Origin: Arthrobacter agilis
Lineage (GTDB): Bacteria; Actinomycetota; Actinomycetes; Actinomycetales; Micrococcaceae
Assembly: GCF_030816075.1 (NCBI RefSeq)
Contig: NZ_JAUSXO010000001.1
Location: forward strand, 1,984,001-2,048,000
Reading direction: 5' to 3'
DNA length: 64,000 nucleotides
Positions 7,498-20,713 of this stretch are shown one piece after another (position 1 is the stretch's first letter; every line of letters begins with the position of its first letter). The notes beneath the pieces are model-generated. The model saw only the letters and a program-made list of their open reading frames with translations. It had not been told where the DNA came from and searched no databases. Both the position numbers and the translations under genes were made by a program.

Positions 7498-10400
7498 TTA
7501 CACGCTCGCGGGTTGCTCCACTAAGCGCAGGATGGAGCCCTGCCGTCCCTTCACGACCTGCAGCTGCGCACCGACCCGTTGCTTGAGTTCGGGCACGTGG
7601 CTCACCAGTCCCACCACCCGCCCGCCGCTCCTCAGGCCCTCGAGCGCGTCCATGACCTGCTCGAGCGCCTGGTCGTCCAGGGAGCCGAACCCCTCGTCGA
7701 CGAAGAGGGTCTCGATGTCGAGTCCGCCCGCCTCCTGCTGGACGACGTCGGCCAGTCCGAGAGCCAGCGCCAGGGAGGCCATGAAGGATTCGCCTCCCGA
7801 GAGGGTGGCCGTGTCGCGTCGGTTCCCCGTCCAGCCGTCGATCACATTGAGGCCCAGTCCGGACCGCTTGTTGCCGGCGGTGGCGTCGCTGTGCACCAGC
7901 TGGTACCTGCCGTCGGACATCTGGAGCAGTCGCTCGGTCGCGGCAGCCGCCACCTGCTCCAGCCGCGATGCGAGCACGTAGGTGGCGAGGGACATCTTGT
8001 AGAGGTTCTCCCCTCCCCCGCGGGCCGTGTCGGCGACGGCGGCCACCAGGTGCGCCCTTTCGCGCAGCGGTGCGACGTCCCGTTCGAGCTCCTCGAGCTG
8101 CCGGAGATAGGTCTCGACCTGCGCGACGGACTGGCCGAGTACCTCGGCCAGGATTCCTGCCCGGTGTGCCCTGGCCCTGAGATCCTCGGCAGCGGCGCCG
8201 GCGCGCTGCTCGTCGTCCCCGGACGGTGGCATGATGCCGTCCCGCTCCTCACGGAGGCTCTCCCGGATCCCGCTCCCGTCCCAGGCTGCGTCGAGGCGGT
8301 GGCCCCGGACCTCATGGTCACGCACGTCCTGCGCGACCCGCGCGTGGTGGTCGTCCGGCAGGAGCGCGGCGCGCGCCTCCTGCGGCGAGGGGAAGGGCGT
8401 GGCGAGCAGTGCCTCCTCCAGGCGCTTCCGGTCGTCCAGGTGGCGGGCGGCGGCGCGGACGACGTCGTCGAGGGTGTCCAGGACGGCCTCGAGGCGGTCG
8501 TGGGCGCGCTGCACCGCCCCGATCCGCTCGGCCAGCGACGACGCTGCGCCCTGCAGCCCGGCAAGCCGCCGATCGAGGACGCTCTGCTGGTCGAGCAGCG
8601 AAGACCTCCGCGACTCCGCGGCGGACCGTTCCTCACGGAGCGCGTCCCGCAGCCGGCCGACACGCTGCGCCTCCTCGATCGAGATCCGCACCCGCTCCTC
8701 GACGGCGGAGCATTCGGCAGCTGCCGCCGCCGCGGCGTCGACCCGCAGGCGTGCTGCGCGGGTCGACGCGGCCGCGTCCTCGGGCGCGGCGGCGCCGCCC
8801 CGGGCTGCGAGGTCGGCCACCTCGAGGCGTAGCCGGTCACGCACCTCCCGGGCATCGTCCAGCGCACTCTCGGCTTCGGCCTGCAGGCGGCGTGCGGCCT
8901 GCTCCTCCTCGAGGGTGATCCGTGTCCCTCCCGGTGACGTCACGGGCGCCGGATGTTCGGAGCTGCCGCACACCGGGCAGGGCTGACCGTCCCGGAGCCG
9001 CTCGGCGAGCTCCTCGGCGGACTGCTCGAGCCTGAGTTGCAGCTTGTCGAGCCACTCTGCCTTCAGCTGCAGGAAGAGCGCGGACGCCGCCGCGTGGGCG
9101 GCGTCCGCTGCGGTGCTGCGCTCGGCGGCCGCGCGGTACTGCCGCACGACGTCCTCGGCGGCCGCGGCCGCGGCGAGATCGGCGCGCAGGTGCGTCAGCC
9201 CGTCGGCCGCGAGCCGCAGCGGGACCAGGCTCTCGGTGTCCGCCGTGCGTGCGCGCTCCAGTCGGGTGGCTTCCTCGGCCGTCTCCTCGATCCGACGGTC
9301 GAGGCTCTCGACTGCCGCCGTCTCGGTCTGCAGTCCGGAGCGGATCTCCAGCAGCCGCTGCTCGTCGGGCAGGGCGGCTCGCAGGACACCCAGGGCCGAG
9401 GAGGACGCCTCGCATCCGTCCGCCAGGGCGGCGCGAGGGATCTCGTCGGCGAGGAGATCGGGGTCGAGATACTCGGTGGCCGTGGTGTCGGTCCGGACGC
9501 GGTCGACGGCCTCCCGGTGCCGGGAGCGGGCCAGCTCGACCGCCGCGGCTCCGTCGTCGTCGAGCCCGAGGAGGACTGCGAGGCCCTGGGCCTGCTCGTG
9601 ACGGCGCAGCACCCCGGCCAGGCGCTCGATCTCCTCGGTGCGGCCGTCGTGGTCGGCGCGTTGCGCCCTGAGCTGCTCGAGGGCCGCGAACCGCTCGCGC
9701 CGTCGCCGGACCTCTGCCAGCGCACCGTCAGCGAGGGCGCTCTGTTCGGCGAGTTCCAGGCTGTCGAGGGACGCCGCCTCCCGGCGCGCGGAGAGCGCGG
9801 CAACCATGCCCTGCATCGTCACCGACCAGTCGGATCCCGACTCGGGGGCGGTTCCGGTTCCACCGAGGTCGTGGCGCTCGGCCTCGTCGATCGCGCGGAG
9901 GAGGAGGTGCCGCTGGCGGCTCTCCTGCTCGGCGAGGTCCCGGCCCACCCGCTGGCTCTCCTCGGCGAACAGCCGCTCGAGGTCCTCGAAGCGCGTCGTC
10001 GAGAAGAGCCGCTGCAGCAGTTCCCGCCGCGGTTTCGCGTCGGCTCGAAGGAAAGCCGCGAATTCGCCCTGGGGCAGCATGACCACCTTGGTGAACTGTT
10101 CCTTGTCCATGCCGAGCAGCGACTGCAGTTCGTGTCCGGCCTCGTCGTTGCGGGCGGATTTCTGCACCCAGTCGGAGCCGATGTGCTCGCTGAGGAGCGT
10201 GCGGGCCTGCTCGGTCGTCGTGCCGCTGCCCCGTCGCGACGGTCGGTCCCAGGCCGGCGACCGGACGACCCGGAAGCGGCGGTCGGCGATCGAGAACTCG
10301 AGGGCGACCTCCGGGGCGAGGGACTCGGCGGCGTGGTCGCTGCGCAGCCGCTTGGCTGCCTGGCGTGCACCCGGAACCGAGCCGTAGAGCGCGAAGCACA

Positions 10401-10542
10401 CGGCGTCGAGCACGCTCGACTTGCCGGCACCGGTGGGACCGTTGAGGAGGAACAGGCCCTGGGCCGACAGCGCGTCGAAGTCGACGCTCTGCCGTTCTGC
10501 GAAGGGGCCGAAAGCCTGGATCTCGAGGTGGTGCAGTCTCAC
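7498..10542 (-). CDS. sbcC: SbcCD nuclease ATPase subunit (Rad50-like)
   Basis: A 1014-residue SMC-like ATPase that with SbcD opens and cuts DNA hairpins and blocked ends. The Walker A motif GPTGAGKSS is at residues 35-43. A CPVCGS zinc hook is near residue 522, centred between two long coiled-coil arms rich in Ala, Glu, Arg and Leu. The ABC signature LSGGES lies near 914 and Walker B LFVDEGFGSLD near 950. The start is GTG with a GGAAGG site, nine bases after the sbcD stop, so the two genes form an operon. Length agrees with the family. Confidence 0.96.
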   Translation of the reverse strand: MRLHHLEIQAFGPFAERQSVDFDALSAQGLFLLNGPTGAGKSSVLDAVCFALYGSVPGARQAAKRLRSDHAAESLAPEVALEFSIADRRFRVVRSPAWDRPSRRGSGTTTEQARTLLSEHIGSDWVQKSARNDEAGHELQSLLGMDKEQFTKVVMLPQGEFAAFLRADAKPRRELLQRLFSTTRFEDLERLFAEESQRVGRDLAEQESRQRHLLLRAIDEAERHDLGGTGTAPESGSDWSVTMQGMVAALSARREAASLDSLELAEQSALADGALAEVRRRRERFAALEQLRAQRADHDGRTEEIERLAGVLRRHEQAQGLAVLLGLDDDGAAAVELARSRHREAVDRVRTDTTATEYLDPDLLADEIPRAALADGCEASSSALGVLRAALPDEQRLLEIRSGLQTETAAVESLDRRIEETAEEATRLERARTADTESLVPLRLAADGLTHLRADLAAAAAAEDVVRQYRAAAERSTAADAAHAAASALFLQLKAEWLDKLQLRLEQSAEELAERLRDGQPCPVCGSSEHPAPVTSPGGTRITLEEEQAARRLQAEAESALDDAREVRDRLRLEVADLAARGGAAAPEDAAASTRAARLRVDAAAAAAAECSAVEERVRISIEEAQRVGRLRDALREERSAAESRRSSLLDQQSVLDRRLAGLQGAASSLAERIGAVQRAHDRLEAVLDTLDDVVRAAARHLDDRKRLEEALLATPFPSPQEARAALLPDDHHARVAQDVRDHEVRGHRLDAAWDGSGIRESLREERDGIMPPSGDDEQRAGAAAEDLRARAHRAGILAEVLGQSVAQVETYLRQLEELERDVAPLRERAHLVAAVADTARGGGENLYKMSLATYVLASRLEQVAAAATERLLQMSDGRYQLVHSDATAGNKRSGLGLNVIDGWTGNRRDTATLSGGESFMASLALALGLADVVQQEAGGLDIETLFVDEGFGSLDDQALEQVMDALEGLRSGGRVVGLVSHVPELKQRVGAQLQVVKGRQGSILRLVEQPASV

Positions 10543-10551
10543 GGGACCTTC

Positions 10552-11715
10552 CTACTGTTCGTGGGCGAGGCTCAGGGCGGCGTCGACGGTCTGCCGGACG
10601 AGCGCCTGCTCCTCCGGTGAGGCCTTCCGGCCGCGCACGTGTTCCAGGAAACCGCAGCAGATGTCGGCGTCGTCCCGTGCCCCGGCGATACGTTCGCTGT
10701 AGGTCCGGGTGTCGCTGCCGGAACCTCCCTCGGGAGCGAACGCGAGGACCAGGGTGTCGGGGAACCGCGTCCGCAGGCGCTCCATGGCGCGCGCCGGGCG
10801 CTCGGGATCGGTGAGGGTCACGTGGCAGTAGGCGGTCTCCGCCCACTCGAGGTCGGTCCGGCCCAGCAGGTCCTCGAGCCGTCCGTCGAGGACCGCGAGG
10901 TCCCGGGGTGCTGGCCATTCGACCGCACGGATGTCGCGCACGCCGTCGGCGTCCACCTCGAGCAGCCAGGCACCCTTCGTCTGGTCGACCTCGGAGAAGG
11001 AGTAGGCGAGGGGCGAGCCGGAGTACCGAACGGTCTCGGAGAGCCTCTGCCGGCCGTGCAGGTGGCCGAGCGCGCTGTAGTCGAACCCGTCGAAGAGGGA
11101 GAGCGGGACGGCGCCGAGCCCGCCGATGGCGAGATCGCGTTCACTGTCCGTGGGGGCGCCGCCCGCGGCGAACGTGTGGGCCATGACGATCGACACCACA
11201 CGCCGGTCCTCCCCCCGCCGTGCGAGATCCTCGCGGATACGGTCGAGGGCCGCGCCCGTCACGGCCGTGTGGGTCCCGACGTCCGCCTGCAGCGCGTTCG
11301 CGACGACGCGCGGTTCGAGGTAGGGGATGCCGTAGACCGCGAGCTCGGCACCGTCACCGAGCGGCCACGTCACCGGTACAGCCAGGTCTTCGAGGCGGGT
11401 GCGGAGGTGCACTCCCCCGCGGGAGAGGAGCCGCCCGCCGAATCCCAGCCGGGTCGCGGAGTCGTGGTTGCCGCTGCTGATGACCACGTGGGCGCCGGCG
11501 ACGGTCAGGCGGTCCAGCGCCTCGTCGAGGAGCGCGACGACGTCGACGGCGGGCAGGGCGCGGTCGTAGACGTCGCCCGCGACAAGGACGACGTCGACGG
11601 CTTCCTCGCGGACGGTCTTCTCGAGGCTGTCGAGGAACATCCGCTGGGCGTCGAGGGTCCCGGTGCCGTGGAAGGAACGGCCCAGGTGCCAGTCGGAAGT
11701 GTGCAGGATCCTCAT
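10552..11715 (-). CDS. sbcD: SbcCD nuclease subunit (Mre11-like)
   Basis: A 387-residue metallophosphoesterase that is the nuclease half of SbcCD. It begins MRILHTSDWHLGRSF, the first phosphoesterase motif. Next come LVAGDVYDR and ISSGNHDS, and later motifs such as MAHTF and ALGHLHGRQ, giving the full set of metal ligands. I use ATG 11715. A longer frame to 11772 lacks a ribosome site and would cover the promoter: a TAGCGT box lies seven bases before this ATG, which suggests a leaderless message. It is followed at nine bases by sbcC. Confidence 0.95.
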   Translation of the reverse strand: MRILHTSDWHLGRSFHGTGTLDAQRMFLDSLEKTVREEAVDVVLVAGDVYDRALPAVDVVALLDEALDRLTVAGAHVVISSGNHDSATRLGFGGRLLSRGGVHLRTRLEDLAVPVTWPLGDGAELAVYGIPYLEPRVVANALQADVGTHTAVTGAALDRIREDLARRGEDRRVVSIVMAHTFAAGGAPTDSERDLAIGGLGAVPLSLFDGFDYSALGHLHGRQRLSETVRYSGSPLAYSFSEVDQTKGAWLLEVDADGVRDIRAVEWPAPRDLAVLDGRLEDLLGRTDLEWAETAYCHVTLTDPERPARAMERLRTRFPDTLVLAFAPEGGSGSDTRTYSERIAGARDDADICCGFLEHVRGRKASPEEQALVRQTVDAALSLAHEQ

Positions 11716-11722
11716 GATTTTC

Positions 11723-11728
11723 ACGCTA
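11723..11728 (-). promoter_or_regulatory. -10 box of sbcD, leaderless arrangement
   Basis: TAGCGT on the minus strand lies seven bases before the sbcD ATG, and no ribosome site intervenes. Confidence 0.45.
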
Positions 11729-11781
11729 CCGCCGCACGCCGACATTCTTCGGTTCAGCGCGCGACGGGCCATGGGATGGTG

Positions 11782-12759
11782 CTAGCGGACCGGGCCGGTC
11801 GTCCCGGGGGCGACGTCATCGGACGCCGCCTGCGGGCTGTCGGAGGCCGGCTTGTCGAAGAAGGACGCGGCGTCACCGACCGGGCGGCGGCCGGTTCCGG
11901 CAGGGCCGCCGTCGTCCACCGGGGCTTGGTCCGTGTCCGGTCCGGCGGGCACTGCGGCCATCTCGGCGTCGACCGCCGAGCTCTTGCGCCCTGGTGCGAA
12001 GCCATCGATGCTGCGGAAGATCAGCCCCGCGATGAGGGCTCCGACGATCGGGGCGGCCCAGAACATCCACAGCTGCTCGAGGGCCCAGGACTCGGCGAAG
12101 AGGGCGGATGCGGTGGCGCGGACGGGGTTGATACCGCCGTTGGTCACGGGCAGGAGGAACGAGAGCAGGCCCGCGTAGGTCAGGCCGACGGCGAACGGGG
12201 CGAGGTCGCGCCGGGCGCGCCGTGAGCCCGCCCCGAGGAGCACGGCCACGAGGAGTGCGGAGGCGACCACCTCGAGCAGGAAGGCACTGGTCAGCGGGAA
12301 CTGTGCGGCCGAGTGGTCGTCGAAGCCATTGGAGGCGGAGCTGAAGAATCCGCGGATGTCGGTGAGCTGTGCATTGGCGCTGAGCACGAGCCAGATGAGG
12401 CCGGACGCAGCGACGGCACCCACCACCTGGGCCACGACGTACGGAGCGACGGACTTCCAGTCGGTCCGGCCGGCGACGGCCGACCCGATGGTGATCGCGG
12501 GGTTGAAATGCCCTCCGGAGACATGCCCGAATGCGATCATCGCGGCGACGACGGCGAAACCGAACACGAGCGTGGGCTGCAGCGCCGTCTCCGTGGCGAG
12601 CATCGTCGCACCTAGGCCTGCCAGGATGACGAGGAACGAACCGGCGCCTTCGGCGATGGAGCGGGCCACGAGGCCAGGAGCCCGCATCGCGTCGTCGGAC
12701 GTGCTCGCGGCGGACGCGGCGTCCGCCGTCGCTCCGGCGGGTGTCGTGGGATAGGTCAT
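11782..12759 (-). CDS. Aquaporin / MIP-family channel
   Basis: A 325-residue membrane channel of the MIP family, most like AqpZ-type water channels. The first pore motif is HVSGGHFNPAITIG. The second is NGGINPVRATA, so the second NPA triad is NPV. About six hydrophobic helices span residues 30-260. After them comes a 60-residue hydrophilic tail rich in Asp, Pro and Gly. ATG 12759 begins MTYPTTPAG. The frame is open far upstream through the rRNA side, but that extension is antisense to another gene and is not coding. A 19-bp palindrome lies 36 bases upstream. Glycerol transport is possible. Confidence 0.88.
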   Translation of the reverse strand: MTYPTTPAGATADAASAASTSDDAMRAPGLVARSIAEGAGSFLVILAGLGATMLATETALQPTLVFGFAVVAAMIAFGHVSGGHFNPAITIGSAVAGRTDWKSVAPYVVAQVVGAVAASGLIWLVLSANAQLTDIRGFFSSASNGFDDHSAAQFPLTSAFLLEVVASALLVAVLLGAGSRRARRDLAPFAVGLTYAGLLSFLLPVTNGGINPVRATASALFAESWALEQLWMFWAAPIVGALIAGLIFRSIDGFAPGRKSSAVDAEMAAVPAGPDTDQAPVDDGGPAGTGRRPVGDAASFFDKPASDSPQAASDDVAPGTTGPVR

Positions 12760-12795
12760 GGGAGCGCAGTCCTTCGTTCGTGCCTGTGGGAAACC

Positions 12796-12814
12796 GTCCG
12801 GTGCTGCACCGGAC
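12796..12814. promoter_or_regulatory. Perfect 19-bp palindrome between aquaporin and ADP-ribosylglycohydrolase genes
   Basis: GTCCGGTGC-t-GCACCGGAC has two 9-bp arms around one base, in the 138-base divergent gap. It could be a repressor operator for the aquaporin gene or a hairpin in its 5' leader. No factor can be named. Confidence 0.5.
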
Positions 12815-12885
12815 CGCCGACAAGCCTTCCATTCTAGTCTGCATGGCGGCTGGGAGCCGACGCGCAGTCGGGCCGGGCGGGCTCC

Positions 12886-12891
12886 TAGACT
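12886..12891 (+). promoter_or_regulatory. -10 box, leaderless arrangement
   Basis: TAGACT lies six bases before the GTG of the ADP-ribosylglycohydrolase-like gene. Confidence 0.5.
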
Positions 12892-12897
12892 GGACGG

Positions 12898-13968
12898 GTG
12901 ACGACCGACAGCACCGCAGACCCCAGCACCGCCACCTCCACCCCGGCACCGGACGGCCCGACCGGCTACGAGGACCGCGTCCTCGGGTGTCTCCTCGGGA
13001 CGATGGCGGGCGACGCCTACGGCGTGCTCTTCGCAGCAGGTGACGATCCCACAGCCGCCCTCCACGATCCCGTCGCAGCGACCGTCTCGGACGCGACGCA
13101 GCTGACGCTGTACACCGTGGACGGCCTGGTCGACGCGCTGGAGTGGGCGAACGACGGCGTCGCCGCGGACGAGACCGCCTGCCTCTGGCTCGCCTACCTC
13201 CGCTGGCTCGACCGGCAGGGCGAGCACCTCCCGGCGGGCGCGCCGGCTCCGCCTGCACGGTGGCTGGACCGGCAGGACGACCTCCTCGCGGTGCACGACG
13301 CGGACCCGGACACCGTCCGGGCACTTCTCACGGGTGAGATGGGGACGCGGGCGCGGCCGCTCAACCAGCAGGCGCAGGGCGCCGGTGCGCTGATGCGCTC
13401 CGCCCCCTTCGGACTCGTTCCCCGCATCCCGGCGAGCATGGTGGAGAGGCTGACGGTCGACGGTGCCGCCCTCACGCACGGCTCCCCCGCCGCGCGGAAC
13501 ACCGCAGCCCTCTTCAGTAACATCATCAGGTCGCTCGCCATCGAGGGCCTCGGTCTCCAGGAGGCGGTCGGGGAGCTCCGCCTGGAGGAACACCGCCTCG
13601 CCCCGAACCCGGGTCTCGCCCACGAGGGCGGAGTGGGAGCCGGCGCATCGGGTGGAGTCGGGGACGACTCCCCGGCAGACGGTGGGACGACGGCGGCGGG
13701 GACGTTCGAGGCCGCGCTGCAGGCCGCTCTCGAGGGAGCGGCGGCATCGGCATCGCCGAGAGGACAACTCGCGGCGGCTCTCGCCGCCGCGGCCGCGGCC
13801 GGCAGGCCCGACGCATCGCCTGTCGTGGCGGCCTCCGTGGCAGGGGCGATCATCGGTGCCCTCCACGGTACGAGCGCGCTTCCTCCGGCCTACCTGGACG
13901 CCGCGGGGATGCCCGCAGTCGTCCGGACCATGGCGCATACCCTGCTCGCTGCGACCACCGGCTCCTGA
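12898..13968 (+). CDS. ADP-ribosylglycohydrolase-family protein, active site possibly degenerate
   Basis: A 356-residue protein with the all-alpha ADP-ribosylglycohydrolase layout: DRVLGCLLGTMAGDAYGVLF at the start, SDATQLTLYT about 40 residues later, a central LTHGSPAARN and a terminal SVAGAIIGALHG. In active members the second and last motifs supply adjacent acidic Mg ligands (TDDTQ and DSD-like). Here they read SDATQ and SPVVAAS, so one or more ligands appear missing. A low-complexity Gly/Ala insert lies at about 240-305. The GTG start sits six bases behind a TAGACT box. It could be an inactive or altered member. Confidence 0.8.
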   Translation: MTTDSTADPSTATSTPAPDGPTGYEDRVLGCLLGTMAGDAYGVLFAAGDDPTAALHDPVAATVSDATQLTLYTVDGLVDALEWANDGVAADETACLWLAYLRWLDRQGEHLPAGAPAPPARWLDRQDDLLAVHDADPDTVRALLTGEMGTRARPLNQQAQGAGALMRSAPFGLVPRIPASMVERLTVDGAALTHGSPAARNTAALFSNIIRSLAIEGLGLQEAVGELRLEEHRLAPNPGLAHEGGVGAGASGGVGDDSPADGGTTAAGTFEAALQAALEGAAASASPRGQLAAALAAAAAAGRPDASPVVAASVAGAIIGALHGTSALPPAYLDAAGMPAVVRTMAHTLLAATTGS

Positions 13969-14144
13969 CCCTATGGGGAGGTGAGCCGACACCTCCCGCA
14001 GCGAGCTCCACGACGCTTCCTTGGAAGTGCCGTGGTCTTCTCGTGCAGACCTGGTCTGCTGGTCCCGCCGGCGGCGACGCGCACTCAGTGGCGTGACGCT
14101 GGTGCTGGCGGGTGGTTGGGGGGTGTTGGGGTGGTTAAAGGGGT
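13969..14144. other. Convergent intergenic stretch before the rrn terminator
   Basis: No gene is seen. A short hairpin GCAGAC-ctg-GTCTGC near 14045-14060 could help end the rightward ADP-ribosylglycohydrolase-like transcript. Confidence 0.4.
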
Positions 14145-14169
14145 GAGGCCCCACCGGTGGTGGGGCCTC
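14145..14169 (-). terminator. rRNA operon terminator hairpin
   Basis: GAGGCCCCACC-ggt-GGTGGGGCCTC is a perfect 11-bp GC-rich stem just past the 5S gene in the direction of transcription. Only a short T stretch (CCCTTTAA) follows it on the minus strand. Confidence 0.75.
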
Positions 14170-14184
14170 GTCCTTGTAATGGTT

Positions 14185-14303
14185 GTCCGGCGGTGTCCTA
14201 CTCTCCCACACTCTCTCGGGTGCAGTACCATCGGCGCTGTGGGTCTTAGCTTCCGGGTTCGGAATGGGACCGGGCGTTTCCCCCACGCTATGACCGCCGT
14301 AAC
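14185..14303 (-). rRNA. rrf: 5S ribosomal RNA
   Basis: On the minus strand the sequence starts GTTACGGCGGTCATAGCG and contains the conserved CCCATTCCGAACCCGGAAG loop. It ends with GACACCGCCGGACAAC, which closes helix I with the start. The length is about 119 bases. It is the last gene of the rrn operon. Exact ends could shift by a few bases. Confidence 0.95.
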
Positions 14304-14644
14304 CCTTGCTACCGGCCTGACCGGGCGCCCTCCCCCGTGCTGGGGGTTTGGGTTCGGTGGCGGTAAATCTGTGGGTGTTGGTCGTGTTGTGCTGGTTGGA
14401 CCTATTCAGTTGTAGGTGGTGCCCCCCGCCTGGTGCGGGGCCCTGGGTCCTTGCCTGCCCTGGTGGGGGCGGGGTGGGGACGGGTCCCGGTGGGGGTGGT
14501 TCCTGTTGTTGGTTGGGAACCGCATAGTGGACGCGTAGCATGTCGATCTTTCACCCGCCCCTGCGTCACCGTTCGTGAAGGGGGTTCGGGGTCCTGGTTG
14601 CCCGGGATCCCGTGACCACCTTGTCGTGGTGGGGGTGGGTGTGT
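14304..14644 (-). other. 23S-5S spacer (ITS2)
   Basis: A GC-rich spacer of 341 bases without a tRNA gene. It contains the 3' half of the pre-23S processing stem at 14505-14541 and several G-rich hairpins closer to 5S. Confidence 0.8.
14505..14541 (-). other. 3' half of pre-23S processing stem
   Basis: The transcript here is complementary over about 36 bases to the ITS1 segment at 17885-17920, with one bulge, one mismatch and one G-U pair. Both halves lie about 100 bases from the mature 23S ends, so they would close a long helix of the type cut by RNase III. Confidence 0.75.
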
Positions 14645-17795
<3,151 letters not shown>

Positions 17796-17884
17796 ACCAC
17801 AAAAGATCAAAAAACATATCGAGAAAACCAGGCCCGAACATACGTCCGAAACCAGATTTATCTTAGAAATTGCTTCTTTTTAAG

Positions 17885-17920
17885 ATGCTCGCGTCCACTA
17901 TGCAGTTCTCAACCAACAAC
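17885..17920 (-). other. 5' half of pre-23S processing stem with box A-like motif
   Basis: Minus-strand text GTTGTTGGTTGAGAACTGCA continues into TAGTGGACGCGAGCAT and matches the plus strand at 14505-14541 almost exactly. The motif TTGAGAACT recurs in the 16S leader and resembles the rrn antitermination region of actinobacteria. Confidence 0.75.
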
Positions 17921-18181
17921 CCCGTCACACCCGAACACCCGACCCCACACCCCCCACAAACGAGGGAGAACCAGGGAACAAACCGGGCGCGCAGCATGCG
18001 CGGGAAAACCAGAAACAACCAAACCCCACCCCCCGACACGCGGCACCAACCCCACACCAGGAACCCGACACGCACCCGAAGAAGAACCACCCAAGGAATC
18101 CACAAAGGACCCCTCACGTCGCCTTCCCCGCACGCACCCGGTACCCGGTCCACGACCGACACCACCCACGAAGAACAGGGC

Positions 18182-18213
18182 CCTGTTATCTCAGGACCCA
18201 ACAGTGTGCCAAA
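18182..18213 (-). other. 3' half of pre-16S processing stem
   Basis: The transcript pairs imperfectly with the 16S leader at 20132-20163. The plus-strand text CCTGTT...CAGTGTGCCAA matches minus-strand CCTGTT...TAGTGTGCCAA of the leader, with several G-U pairs between. Confidence 0.6.
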
Positions 18214-18448
18214 CGATTACCCGAACAAACCCCGACACGCGCTTTCCAGACACCAGCCGGCCACCATCCCCTTCCAGGGACACCAGCACCACCGGTGCGT
18301 ACTCACACGCCACCAGGACCCCTCCGGGACCTATCCATTGATATTCCACCCATGAGCACCCACCGCGGAACAAACGCCCGCGCTATGGGCTGACTCCTGC
18401 AGGCCACACACCCACCACTGAGGATGGACGACATGAACCTGAGGCGCT

Positions 18449-19988
<1,540 letters not shown>

Positions 19989-20131
19989 TGCATTACAGAC
20001 ACAACAACACCACCCGGGAAAACGGGTGACACCATTGCACAAAATTCGAAACCAGCCAAAAAAACCAGCCACCACACGGGGTGCGGCAACCAGCAAATTC
20101 AACCAATCAAAAAACAATCGGTATCAACAAA

Positions 20132-20163
20132 CTTGGCACACTATTGAGTTCTCAAACAACAGG
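20132..20163 (-). other. 5' half of pre-16S processing stem, box A-like motif
   Basis: Minus-strand CCTGTTGTTTGAGAACTCAA followed by TAGTGTGCCAAG. It is complementary, with wobble pairs, to ITS1 at 18182-18213, and shares TTGAGAACT with the pre-23S stem. Confidence 0.65.
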
Positions 20164-20456
20164 AGCTACCGGCACCAAACACAACCAAACGGATCTGTTC
20201 TCGCTCCGAAGCAACTTTACAAGCCTACCCCACCACCCCCGATCCCGCAAATCCGCTCCCCAGCCGCACCACCAGGCAAAAACCCGGCACCACCACCAAC
20301 CAACGAACCCACACAACCGACAACAGAACCAAAGCCCATCCCGGCAGCATGCACAGCACACACCAGAACAGCTTCAACTCGAATCAAAGGGGGGATGTGT
20401 CACCCTCACCGGGGCAACTCCATAACTATAGAACCACAACCCCACCACCACCAAAT

Positions 20457-20483
20457 CCACCCCCACCCCCACCCCCACCCCCA
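20457..20483 (-). repeat. Short G-tract repeat, possible G-quadruplex
   Basis: Four to five consecutive CCCCCA units on the plus strand give GGGGGT units on the strand of rRNA transcription, just upstream of the candidate rrn promoters. Confidence 0.6.
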
Positions 20484-20573
20484 CAACAGCGCGGGAACGA
20501 CGAGAGCCGGCCCCGTGCCCCCCGACGTCGTGAGGGTGCTCGCCGCAAAGACCACGTCTCCGTCAGTCATGCC

Positions 20574-20629
20574 GGCGTCCGGCGTCCGGCGTCCGGCGTC
20601 CGGCGTCCGGCGTCCGGCGTCCGGCGTCC
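20574..20629. repeat. Tandem repeat, eight copies of GGCGTCC
   Basis: Eight exact 7-bp units follow each other without interruption, between the end of aztA and the rRNA leader. No reading frame depends on them. Such arrays change length by slippage. Confidence 0.95.
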
Positions 20630-20713
20630 GGCGGGAAGCATAGGCAGTGGACGAGGCCGCGCTACTGCGTCCAGGCGGATCGGAAGACGCCGGTCACGGG
20701 ATGCAGTGATCCT

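Larger units (their letters stand above)
19989..20500 (-). promoter_or_regulatory. rRNA operon leader and promoter region
   Basis: No gene is seen here. On the minus strand candidate -10 boxes are TATAGT (20425-20430, with TTGGTG 18 bases upstream) and an extended TG-TAAAGT (20214-20221). The 5' half of the pre-16S stem with TTGAGAACTCAATAGTG lies at 20132-20163. A GGGGGT-repeat tract occupies about 20457-20483, upstream of the promoters. Promoter choice is tentative. Confidence 0.5.

Noticed and set aside
12760-14541. Upstream extension of the aquaporin frame to a 919-residue protein
   Set aside because: It runs antisense through the ADP-ribosylglycohydrolase-like gene and into the 5S rRNA, and shows no domain. 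The aquaporin start at 12759 is sufficient.
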